From Lindgomyces ingoldianus (taxonomy: Eukaryota; Ascomycota; Dothideomycetes; Pleosporales; Lindgomycetaceae): 64,000 nt of DNA. Where the stretch lies: contig NW_022985180.1 in NCBI RefSeq assembly GCF_010093535.1, forward strand, positions 503,748 to 567,747. Direction: 5' to 3'. Made by a program: the position numbers and the translations under genes. Under the pieces are notes generated by a model, which was given only the letters and a program-made list of their open reading frames with translations, ran no database searches and was not told the DNA's origin. Numbering within the stretch: position 1 is the stretch's first letter; every line of letters begins with the position of its first letter. This document shows, piece after piece, positions 22,465 through 33,340 of this stretch.

Positions 22465-24661
22465 ACGTACTTCACAGGCGAGTTGCTTACACACCTAAGT
22501 TACTTACTTTTGCTAAGACTCTACTAAACTACTCTTTTTATACTAATGCATTTTTAATAACACTACTTAGACACGCTAAAAAAATATTAGATATAGCTTA
22601 TACTTTAAGCTTTTAAATAAAACATAAAACTTTTAAAAAAAATACTATAGCTATATATAAAGTCTTTTAAAAGATAATAAATAGCTATAACGTACTTCAC
22701 AGGCGAGTTGCTCACACACCTAAGTCGCTTACTTTTGCTAAGACCTCACTAAACTACCCTTCCTACACTAATGCATTCCCTATAACACTACTTAGATGCG
22801 CTAAAAGAACATTAGATACAGCTTACACTTTAAGCTTTTAAATAAAACATAAAACTCTTAAAAAATATACTATAGCTATGTGTAAAGTCTTATAAAAAAT
22901 AATAAATAACTATAGCGCTAGATAACCTTTATAAGCTAATTCTACAGCTAAATTATAAAGGCTAGGTAATAAAAAGAAGCAGGTAATTATTAAAACTATA
23001 CTTAAGCTATAGGCGTAAGAAATTTCTCTTTAAATAGTATTTGTAGCTAATATAGCTAATTCTTTGCGCGCTAAGCGTAATCTAGGCTATGTTTACATAA
23101 ACTAGCCTAGTATGTTTATAAAGTGTTATTTAAAGCTTAAAGTAACATTTAAGTATAAGTACAACTATAAAAAAGCTTTTTATAAGAGTTCTAAAGTAAT
23201 TTAAAGTAGGTTTAGCCTTATAGAGAATATTAAAGCTAAGTATAGCATCTAGAATAATAACACATACAACTTTAGTAAGATAGAGTTTATAATTAGCTAA
23301 ATATTTCTTAACTATACTTACACTTAAAACTTTACTTTAAGCTTTAAATAACGCTTTACAAACATACTAGGCTAGTTTATGTAAACATAGCCTAGATTAT
23401 GCTTAGCGTGTAAAGAATTAGCTATATTAGCTATAAATGCTATCTAAGAGGAAATTCTTTACGCATATAGCTTAAGTATAGTCTTAATAATTACCTGCTT
23501 TTTTTTATTGCCTAGCTTTTATAATTTAGCTATAGAATTAGCTTGTAAAGGTTATCTAGCGCTATAGTTATTTATTATTTTTTTATAAAACTTTATATAT
23601 AGCTATAGCACATTTCTTTAAAAGTTTTATGTCTTATTTAAAAGCTTAGAGTGTAAGCTGTATTTAACATTCTTTTAGCACGTCTAAGTAGTGTTGTAGG
23701 GAATGCATTAGTGTAAAAAGAGTAGTTTAGTAGAGTCTTAGCAAAAGTAAGCAACTTAGGTGTGTAAGCAACTTGCCTGTGAAGTACGTTAGCACTAAAT
23801 AACTTTTATAAGCTAATTCTATAGCTAACTTATAAAGGCTAAGTAATAATAAAAAGTAAGTAATTATTAAGACTATACTTAAGCTATATATATAAAATTT
23901 TTCTTTTTAAATAGCATTTATAGCTAATAGCGCTAATTCTTTACACGCTAAGTGTAATTTAGCCTATGTTAGTATAAACTAGCCTAGTATGTTTATAAAG
24001 CATTATTTAAAGCTTAAAGTAAAGTTTTAAGTGTAAGTATATTTAATAAATATTTAGCTTATAATAAAGCTTATTTTACTAAAGTTATATATATTATTAT
24101 CTTAGATACTATACTTAGCTTTAATATTCTTTATAAAGCTAAACTTACTTTAAATTACTTTAAAACTCTTATAAAAAGCTTTTTTATAGTTATACTATAC
24201 TTAAACATTACTTTAAGCTCTAGATAACACTTTTTAAACATATACAGCTAGTTTATGCTAATATAGCCTAGATTATACTTAGTGTATAAAGAATTAGCTA
24301 TATTAGCTATAAATGCTATTTAAAAAAAATTCTTATATATATAGCTTAAGTATAGTTTTAATAATTACCTACTTTTTATTATTACTTAGCCTTTATAAGT
24401 TTGCTATAGAATTAGCTTATAAAAGTTATTTAGTGCTATAGTTATTTATTATTTTTTAAAAGACTTTATATATAGCTATAGTATATTTTTTTAAAAGTTT
24501 TATATTTTATTTAAAAGCTTAAAGTGTAAGCTATACCTAACATTTTTTAGCACATCTAAGTAGTGTTATTAGAAATGCATTAGTGTAAAAAAAGTAGTTT
24601 ACTAGAGTCTTAGCAAAAGTAAGTAACTTAGGTGTGTAAGTAACTTGCCTGTAAAGTATGT
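22465..24661. mobile_element. foldback derivative of a Fot1/pogo-like transposon (outer copy)
   Basis: Ends match the family terminus (ACGTACTTCACAGGCGAGTT at the left; mutated inverse at the right) and both flanks show TA, the expected Tc1/mariner-pogo target duplication. Removing the nested copy at 22,690-23,789 leaves about 1.1 kb. Its two halves are inverted copies of the same end of the full 1.86-kb element (compare the right ends of the copies at 31,475-33,338 and 44,892-46,755), so it could fold into a long hairpin. No intact transposase. Heavily RIPed. Confidence 0.75.
22690..23789. mobile_element. foldback Fot1-like element nested in the previous one
   Basis: 1,100 bp flanked by TA (22,688-22,689 and 23,790-23,791), interrupting a copy of itself. 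The left arm (about 22,690-23,165) is the reverse complement of the right arm (about 23,310-23,789), apart from RIP-type differences. The roughly 145-bp centre is unpaired and holds a transposase-derived remnant. It is less mutated than the outer copy, so it inserted later. Non-autonomous. Confidence 0.8.
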
Positions 24662-24663
24662 TA

Positions 24664-26236
24664 AGTAAAAACTTTAAAGTTTATAAAACATTAGCGCTTA
24701 TAGTAAAAGCTAAGAGTAAAGTGTGCTATTTTATATAAATAGTTAGCGTTTTAGCCTATAAATTATTATTAATTTATTTACATTTATTATTCTACTTACT
24801 ATAAGCTAAATGTCTTAATTTCTTTAGCACAGTAGGTATACTACTTTATTTTAAGGATTTTTTAGAGCTAGCTTTTTTTAGTAAACTAATGTATTTTATT
24901 ATACTAGTTTTTATTACTTTACTAAGTTAAAGGCTTTATTATTTTCTTTTTTAGTTTTATCTTAAGGCAGTACACTATTTAATGCCTATTTAAAGAAGTA
25001 CTTAGCTAACGCTAGTTTTAATAATAAAGTAGCTTTTACTATAAAGTAAGGTAACTTCTAGCTAGTAAATAAAAAGCTAAGGCCTAAAAAAGTTAAGTAT
25101 TATGTAAAGCATAAAAGCTAGCTCTATAGAAACTAGCAGCTCTTCTAGATTTAGCAGCATAGAGTAGATTTAGTGTATAATAATAAAAAATAGCTTTAAA
25201 GTAAAGCTATAGCTTTATAAAAAGTGCTACACTAAAGGTGTTTATAAAAAGTAAAGAAAGTTAATAGTTACACTTATATTATAAGCTACTTTAAAAAAAT
25301 ATAAAATTAATATTTTTAAAAAAGTTTTTTACTTAATGCGCTAAAAATCTTAGTAAGTTTATTTAAAGCTACTTATAAAGTTACTAGCTTATTATATATT
25401 ATCTTTTATAGTATATAGTAAAAGAAAGTGTTATAAGTAGTAGTTATTAATTAAGTTATTCTTTATAATATTTTTTTTAATATAGTATTATTAGTAGAAC
25501 TTTAGAGTATTTTTACTTAAAACTAAACTAATTTTCTTATAACTTTTTTAGTCTTAAATACTACATTTTCTTCTTATATAAATAAGGCCTGCTTACACTA
25601 GAGAGTAAAGATTTAAATAATACTAAAAATAGCTTAAAGTAAAATTATATTAAGTATTAATATATAAACTTCTCTAAACTACCTTTTCTTTCTAGGTGTA
25701 GTGTTACACTTTATTAGTATATGTACCTTAGCTTATTATTTTAGCACTTTAGCACTATAAAAATTAATAATAACATGCTTACTTATACTAATATAAATGT
25801 TAACTACTAGCACTATAATGTACTTATTAGCTTTTACAACTTATATAGTAGCTATATAAAAGTAAACTAAGCTAAAGAAATTATTAAAGTTATTAATAAC
25901 TTTAAAATTATGTTAAAATTTTATTATTTAGTAGCTAATAATATGTTAAATAATAATAATAAAACTATCTTTGCCTTTATATAGCATTTTAAAAGGCCCT
26001 TTACCTCTAAGCACTATATACACTGCGCTAGTTATACAATATAGCTAGTAGTTAAGGCAGTTATATATAAGAAAAAAATAAACACTTTTAAAGCAGCACT
26101 AGCTTAAGCTGCTTCTTAAGATTAATTTAAACTATACTATTAGCATAAAGTTATAGGCAAGCTTTATAACTTTATAAATATAGTGTTAGTATTATATAAA
26201 CACTAAAAAGCTTTTATAACTTTTTAAGCTACTTTT
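24664..26236 (+). mobile_element. hAT DNA transposon, 5' part (interrupted)
   Basis: AT-rich and full of stops. Around 25,900-26,230 a plus-strand translation aligns by eye with hAT transposase: an N-N-N block where the family has D-N-A-S-N-N-D, then F-K-R-P-F, H-C-A-S (for R-C-x-x-H), AVIYKKKI and KLYNF. The frame breaks at 26,236 where element B begins with a CTTTT duplication and resumes at 55,017. Two further parts are listed separately. Unnested length is about 2.6 kb. I could not find its terminal inverted repeats; the left limit is simply where the foldback element ends. Confidence 0.6.
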
Positions 26237-26442
26237 TGTAACAGCACAGGCAAGACAATAGGTCTGAATGCGGTGGGAATCCACTCAGAGGCATATGGGA
26301 GTGCGTGGGGACTCTAAACCTGAGAATGCCATTAACACCTATAGGCCTTATATAAAAGGATATTAGAAAACTACTAAGTTAGCTATAAAAGTAAGGTGTA
26401 ACTAAATACATAAAGAAATAGAGGTAATAGCAAAGAGCAAGG
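26237..26442 (-). repeat. LTR of copy B, first fragment
   Basis: Begins TGTAACAGCACAGGCAAGAC. Broken at 26,442 by Gypsy element D and continued at 44,253-44,357, which ends TTACA. Confidence 0.85.
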
Positions 26443-27052
26443 TGTTACAATCCTTGCTCCGGCAAAATGGTATTTTTGGGAGCACTACGGCCTATGGTGT
26501 TGTTAGCGAGGAAGGGGAAGGACCTAGCTTGATCGGGTGTACGGTCTGTCGAGCAGAGTATAGGTGAGGCGGGTTTTAAGAAGGCAGGTTGTGGTTTAGC
26601 CTAGCAGCTGTATAGGGAGCTGGCAAACCTAATCTAGAAGGATAGAAAAAGAGGTATATATAGTGTAAGATATATAAGGCAGTAATGTCCTTTTTATAAA
26701 GGTTTTAATGCCTTTTAGTCTATTAAGTAGGTAGAGACTAAATAGTAATCACAACCTCCTAACTATAGTTATAATTAGGACTATATACATTTAGTAGCAT
26801 ATAGTTGCATGTTGTTGCATGCTTATACTAAGACTTATTAGTGTGCATTTAGCTGCGTGTATGTGCATGCAAACTGTTCTTTTTTATTAGACAATGCATT
26901 CTTCTATGCATTTATTTAATAGCTAAAGCTATTTTTTATTTATTCTATTATGTAACTTATTTAAGACAGAGTTAAAGACTTTTTATCTTTAATTATTTAA
27001 ACTATAAAGCACTGCTAATTAGTTACTTACAGTCTAATTATAAGTTATAACA
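26443..27052 (-). repeat. 3' LTR of Gypsy element D
   Basis: 610 bp, TGTTACAATCC... to ...TTATAACA. A conserved TATA-rich block (GGTATATATAGTGTAAG, about 26,653-26,669) is shared with the LTRs of E and F. The outer part (from 26,443) keeps its GC; the inner part is RIPed. Confidence 0.9.
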
Positions 27053-27260
27053 CATAGTGTTCTTTTCTAGTTAGTGTTTTTACTGTTATGCTTACACTAT
27101 TTTAAGTGTTAGAATTTTCTTTTAATTAGTAGGTGCCCTTTTATGTAGGCTTTTTAGATATTTATCTATTTTAACTATACCTTATTAGAGTTCTTATCCT
27201 TCTGCTATTACCTACTGTCTTTGCACTATTACCTAACTTAACTCTTTTTACTGTATAAAG

Positions 27261-27900
27261 ATGCGCTCTTATAGTTCTTATTATTTAAGTAGTTCTTTCT
27301 GCGTAATAACCTTATTATTAAAGAAGTGTGTAGAGTGCTTAAAAAAAAAGAGCTATTATAACACATTTATTTTAAACACAGCTTAAGATTATTTAAAGTA
27401 GAAGCATAAAAGGCTTTTATAAAAAATAAAAAGTGTTTATTAAAAAAAATAAAAAAAGTGTAAGAGTTTTCTAGATAAATAAGCTTATTACACTGCTTAT
27501 TAGGCTTTCTAAGTGTTAAAGCTTTAGTTATTAAATGCCTGTTAAAGTTAAGCGTAAAGATAGCTTAATATTTTAGTAAATTAAAAAGTAAAATATTTAA
27601 AAAAAGACTTCTTATCCTTAGATAAGCTTAAAGCGCTTAAAGTAAAAGCTATAGGTCTTCCTTCTTTATAGCTTATATTAAAAGGTTATAAACCTTTTAT
27701 ATTGCAGCTAGCTAATACTGCTGTAGTTTTAACTAATAATAATGTTTTTTAAACTAAAAAGCTTTCTTTTAGGTAGTTTTATTTAAAAAAGACTCTAAGT
27801 ATTTATAAAAGGCTAGAAAGGTGTTTAACAGGCTTTTAATAAGTTCTTAGGTGCTTTTACTAGTAGGCTATTTTTTTTATTTAATTAAGTACTTATTTTC
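27261..27900 (+). pseudogene. antisense Cys-rich reading frame of element D (RIPed)
   Basis: Opposite in strand to gag-pol, between integrase and the 3' LTR. From the ATG at 27,261 the frame gives MRSYSSYYLSSSFCV, then KKCVECLKKKSYYN, and after a charged, stop-riddled stretch the block LSLDKLKALK, about 120 codons downstream. The same order is found in elements E (53,690-54,176) and F (about 61,740-62,290). Stops fall where the sister copies suggest Gln or Trp codons, and Tyr stands where E has Cys, both as expected from RIP of CAG/CAA/TGG and TGC/TGT. Function unknown. The Cys spacing suggests a zinc-binding or similar module, which is inference. Confidence 0.6.
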
Positions 27901-28299
27901 TTAATAGTCTAGAATTTATTCTACTTTATACTCTTTTTTTTCTTCTTTTTATTTAGTAGTTACTAGTAAAATAGTTTTAAGCGCAAGTTTAAGCTTAGAA
28001 ATATAAAACTAAAAGTGTATATATATATTTTTTTAGTAACTTAAGTTTACAAATGCTAAGGCGTGTTTATATAACTTTATAAAGTTTTATGCGCTTTTTA
28101 GTAAGCTTTCTAGAGAGTCTTAGTGTTTTAAGATTCTTAGTATCTAAGTACATGTAGTTATTAAAGTGTATTTCTAGTGCTAGTTACTTTTTTTAGTTTA
28201 CTGCTTTTTTTATAGCTTTCTAAGCTAACTATGCTTTTCTAGTTAGTTTCTAGTGTAGTTCTAGAAGTTTAGTTATTTAATTTATAGCTACTAAAAAGT

Positions 28300-29100
28300 T
28301 TATTAGCTAAGTAAAATACAGTTTATACTATAAAAAGTACCTAAAATTAGCTTTATACAGAGTTTCTTTAGTTATAGCTAATTCTATAGTGTTAATAGCA
28401 AATTATGCTATTAGCAGCTATTCTGCCTAGTTATTTTGTTTATATAACACATATTTACGCAAGTACTTTTCTACTTTTGTGTTTACTCTTTCTGTTTGTT
28501 TGTTAGTTTGCAGGTAGTATACTATAAAAAGCTTATAATTAATTCCTAGGTGCTTAACTGCAGCTACCTAATACTTGCTTATAAATAGTTTATTGCAGTT
28601 AAAGATAATAACCTTAAAGTAACTATAAGTAGCTAAGACTTTTTTTTCTAGTTTAAATATAAATTTTTTAGCTATAATGTTTTTTTTAATAGCTATAAGT
28701 AAATAAACTTAGTAGTTTTGTTAATAACTTATGTAATTATATTATAAAGTCTTTTTATACTAGGTTCTTATAATAGTAGTAGTCTAGTAATAAAATTTAT
28801 AGTTATTATAGTCTATAGTTAACTTAGCGCTGTAATTAGTTAAAGCAGTCTATAGAGTTTATGTTGTTGCAGATTATTCTTATTGCAGGTGTTACATTTC
28901 TATAGAACCTTAGTACATAGATGCTTTAGCTAAGGTACTTTTCATAGTATAGCATCTTTAATTTTTTTATAACAATCTAATTCTAGGATGTCTAAACATA
29001 GAGGCTTTATAATATTCTTTTATTAAGTTCTTTTATTCTTGTTTAACTATTATAAAAAAAACATAGTAGTTTTTTTTAGTTTAGTCTTTTATACACTAGG
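28300..29100 (-). pseudogene. integrase region of Gypsy element D
   Basis: Minus-strand remnants of the Gypsy integrase in three frames, all with stops. Limits are approximate. Adjacent to the RNase H/RT region at higher coordinates, as expected for pol order RT-RNaseH-IN on the minus strand. Confidence 0.6.
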
Positions 29101-29399
29101 CCTTTTAGAGTTTTTTTAAAAATTATAAATTTTTTAGAATTCTTCTTATTTTTCTTAAAGTAATTAGAGCGCTAGCTAAGAGTATCTACTTATTAGTTAC
29201 TACTCTTTACTACATGCTTAATAATAAAGTTAAACTGTGCTAATTCTATAGCCTATTGCACATGCATAGGCAAGAGTTTTTTTATAGTAAAAAAGGTAAC
29301 AAAGTTTATATAGTTAGTAAAGATTATAAACTATTAACTAAAACTTTAAAGCTTAACTTTCTAATTCTTACATATATTAACTATAGCCTTTAGTTCTTT

Positions 29400-30500
29400 A
29401 TTAGAGATAGTATATTTTTATTTTAATAGTGCAAACTTTGCTAAGTAGTAGGCTACTAGGTGCTATTAACTATCTTCTTATTTTTAAGAGAGTGCTGCTT
29501 CTTCTGCTTTTAAAAAAGCATTAGTGTGCACTTTTATTTCTAGTGTAAAGTTATACATTCTAAGGATAGAGTAGCTTATTATAATTTATTTTAATTCTTA
29601 AAAAGAGTTTTTTATTTTTATTATTTATTAAAATTTCTAGGTTAATTTTTCTTTTAAAGTAGCATTTATAAAAGGTAGCGCAATTTTTAAGTAGTTTTTA
29701 ATTATCCTTTATACATAGCTAGTAAGACCTAAAAATCCTTTAATTTCTATAATAGTTTTTAGTGTTAGCTATTTAAGTACTTTACTTACTTTAGTAAGGT
29801 CTATTTTTATTTCTTCTTTATTAATAATAAATTTAAGGTAGTTAGTTTTTTATACATTAAATTTACATTTTTCTAGCTATAAGTAGAGTCTATATTTACA
29901 GAGCTTATCTAGTACTAATTATACTTTTACTACATAGTCTAGTTTGTCTTTCTTAGTGTATATAAAAATGTTATCTAGATATACTAAAACAAAAATGTCT
30001 AAGTATAAGTTAAGTGCTGTGTTAATTACTTTCTAAAAAGTTACAAAGGTGTTAGTAAGTCTAAATAGCATAATAAAAAGCTTATAAAAAGCCTATAAAG
30101 TTCTAAAAGCTGTTATCTATTTATGTTCTTCTTTTATCTTTATTTTATTAAATTTATTCTAGACATTAAACTTTGTAAAGTGTGTAGTTCTTTTTAACTA
30201 ATTTATAATATTTTAGATAATAGAAAGAAGAAATTAGTCTTTTATAGTATTTTTTATTAAGGGTTTAATAGTTTTAATAAACTCTAACCTTCTTGTTTTT
30301 CTTTCTTACAAAGACTACTGCTAATGCTATAAGGCTCTTACTTTCTTAGATATAGCCTCTTACTAGCATGTAATCTATGTATTCTTGTAGTGCTTTCTTT
30401 TAAGCTGTAGTTAGAGGGCATAGCTTGTGTGTTTTTAACTAGAAGTTAAGTTTAAAGTTAATTGCATAATTCTAAAGTTAATATAAGAGTAGTTCTTCTA
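29400..30500 (-). pseudogene. reverse transcriptase/RNase H region of Gypsy element D
   Basis: The minus-strand translation shows the RT catalytic motif as YLDNIFIYT (about 29,958-29,984; the family has Y-x-D-D), followed by the EKCKF and TNYL..FIINKEEIKID blocks and GFLGLTSYV. D-to-N at the second Asp is what RIP of a GAC/GAT codon gives. RNase H remnants lie at about 29,400-29,540. Confidence 0.8.
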
Positions 30501-31474
30501 AGTCTTTAGAAGTTATAAACATGTTCTTATAGTTATAGTATTCTTTTAAGAGTTCCTTCTTAGGTTTTTCTATAACTTAGTAGATTTCTACCTAGTCTAA
30601 ATCTTTTTTTAAATTATTTAAAGAAGACTTTTTCTAGCCTCTTCTTTATTATGTAGACAGCATATGCTTTTAGTTTCTAGTAGAGGAACTTCTAAGGCTT
30701 TATTTCTTTTTAGGGGTTGTTTAGCTATGCTTTCTGTGTACATTTAGATTTAGGTTGTATTAACATTATCTGCTAGTTAATACTAAGGTTGTGTTTGTAA
30801 AGCTAGTTATATTCTAATATAACTTAGTATTTTTCTTTAAGTAGTAATATGCTAAATAATATCTAGTTATCTATTTCTTTAGCTTTTATAATTAGTTTTT
30901 TAGTTTTAAGTTAGATTTTTTCTTTACTAAACTTAATTAATAATGCGTTAGCTAAGGATACTTAGAAGGGGTTTTTTTTTAATTTAGAAAAGAATCTTAT
31001 TCTTGTTAACCTAGGTAGAGTTAATTACTATAAACGTGCAGCTGCTATTTATTAGCGCAAGGCCTTCCTACTTATAGCCTAAGCAATGTAAGGTAATCTT
31101 AGCTGTTAAACTTCTTCTAGGTTCTTATTCTACTACAACTAAAACTTTTATATTATAATAGACTTTGTTATAGTTTATGCTAATGTTATCTTTTTTAGTG
31201 CTTAAGAGGTAGTATATTTATTTATCTACTTAGTTAGCTATAACCTTAAATTCTTAGTAGTCTCTTACTATGCAGTCTTCTACTAAGCAGTTAATGCTTT
31301 TTACTTTATTGTAGTATAAAAGTTAGTTATTCTACTAGTTAGCTTTCTATTAGAAATAGTAAAAAGCATAATTAGAGGTGTTTTTATATTTAGTCTAGAG
31401 TTTCTTTTTATGTAGTAGACCTGTGCTGCAATGCTAACAGTTCAGCATTTTACATGTTATAGCTAATCTTATTA

Positions 31475-33338
31475 ACGTACCTAACGGGTTGGCCGGCCAC
31501 ACGGGTTGGCCGGCTACTTTTGCTAAGCCCCTACTAAAACCACCCTATTCTAGCGCAAAACAGCCTACTTTAGCCTTGTATAAAGTAATACAATATAAGA
31601 TATTATTTAGAGTCTACTTCTGCTACTTTCTTACATATACATAAGTTATGCCTAGTCTAATTGCACTGCCTATATTACCTTTAACTTAGCTTACTTTTTT
31701 TAGCGCACACTTATGTCTTTAGCTTCTTTTTATTACTATGCGCTTTAAACTTCTTTAGAGTAGTTAGACAAGCTTTATTTTTAACTATTAAAGTCTTTTT
31801 TACCTAAATTTACTTTTTTTTATGTAATTTATATTGCGTGGCAGCCTTATTTACTGCTTAAAGCTCTGTAATCTTCTTTTACACTAACACTAGCTTATAT
31901 ATAATAATTACTGCCCCTTTTAAGACCTTTTTAAAGGCTTCTACTATAAACATTAGTAAGCTATTTACATGCTTTTAAATTCTTACCTTTATAAGCATTA
32001 ATTATAACTTAAATTTAAAGGTATTACTTAGAGTTTACAACTACTAGAGCTTATTATTAATAAGTAGTAGTAGTAATAGAGTATATAACTAAATATTAAG
32101 GGCTATTTTAACTTATTTTAGGTTAAATAGGACTAAACTAGCGCTTTAAACCCCTTTTTAGATATTACTAGAAGTAATTACTATATTATAGGCGTGTATA
32201 AAGCATAGTAAAAACTTAAGTTTTATAATATAAGTAATTTAGTTATACATAAGATCTTTAGCTTAGCGCCTATACACCTTTTTTAAAGGGGTAAAACAAC
32301 CTATATTAAGAAGCTGTAAAAAGTGTAATAAGTGTAAAAGCATATAAATAGTAATAATCTTATTTTTTTTATAGTACTGCTAGAAATTAAGTAAGTTATA
32401 GCTTTTATAGCTATTAATAATAAAAAGCTAATAAGTGCTTATAACTTTTTTTTATATGCTTATTAAAGTGCTTTAACTACTATAGCTTAAGCTTATTTAT
32501 TATCTAGCTGTTTTTAAAGACTATAATAACCTAGTTCTAAGGCAGATTTTTCTTTTTATACTAGGCAAAGAGGTAATAGCAGCCTTTAAAGATAATAAAA
32601 AGTAGAATAGCCTACTTTATTATGTTAATGCTTTAGATAACTATTATTTACTTTTTATTACTTTACTATATTACCTTTAGCTATTCTTATCTCTCTAAAG
32701 CTATAATAACTGCTCTAGTTAATATCTAGCTTATTATAAAGCCTAAGTTATTAAAGTTATATATGTCTTTATTCTAAATACTATACTTAGCTTTTATGTT
32801 AGCTACTAGGTAAAACTAGCCTTAAATAACCTCTAGATCTTTATAAAGCACTTTTTTATAATTATACTTATAATTAAACTTTATTATAAACTTAGGGCAG
32901 TGCTTAACCTACATACTAGGCTAGTTTAAGCTAACCTAGCCTAGATTACGCTTTGCGCGTAAAGAATTAGCTATATTAGCTATAGCTGTAAGCCTAAAAA
33001 GAAATTTATATGTAATAAGCTTAAGTATATACTTAATAACTACTTTTTTTTTTAAACTTAGTTAGATTTTTTAATTTAAGCTAGCATTCTACTTCTAAAG
33101 GCTGTCTAGCGCGTTAATTACTTAGTGTTGTGTAAGAGACATTATAAATAGCTATAGTGTGTTGTAAGAAAAGTTTTAAGTCTTATTTAAAAGCTTAAAA
33201 AGTAAGCTATATCTAATATTCTTTAGAAAATTTAATTTAGTGTTGTTGTTAAGGCATTATATAGATAGGTAGAGTGTGGTAGAGGCTTGGCAAAAGTGGC
33301 TAGCTAACCTGTGTAGCCGGCTAACCTGTTAGATACGT
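31475..33338 (-). mobile_element. Fot1/pogo-like DNA transposon, full-length copy
   Basis: 1,864 bp, flanked by TA on both sides (31,473-31,474; 33,339-33,340). Terminal inverted repeats of roughly 50-60 bp start ACGTACCTAACGGGTTGGCC and contain a direct repeat of the CGGGTTGGCCGGC motif. Length, TA duplication and terminal repeats match Fot1-type pogo elements. A minus-strand transposase remnant (GNRE.TVI region near 32,640-32,780) is dead through RIP. It interrupts Gypsy element D. Confidence 0.8.
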
Positions 33339-33340
33339 TA

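Noticed and set aside
22465..24661. CRISPR-like or tandem array suggested by repeated ends
   Set aside because: The repeats are inverted transposon termini flanked by TA, not direct repeats with unique spacers, and the genome is eukaryotic.
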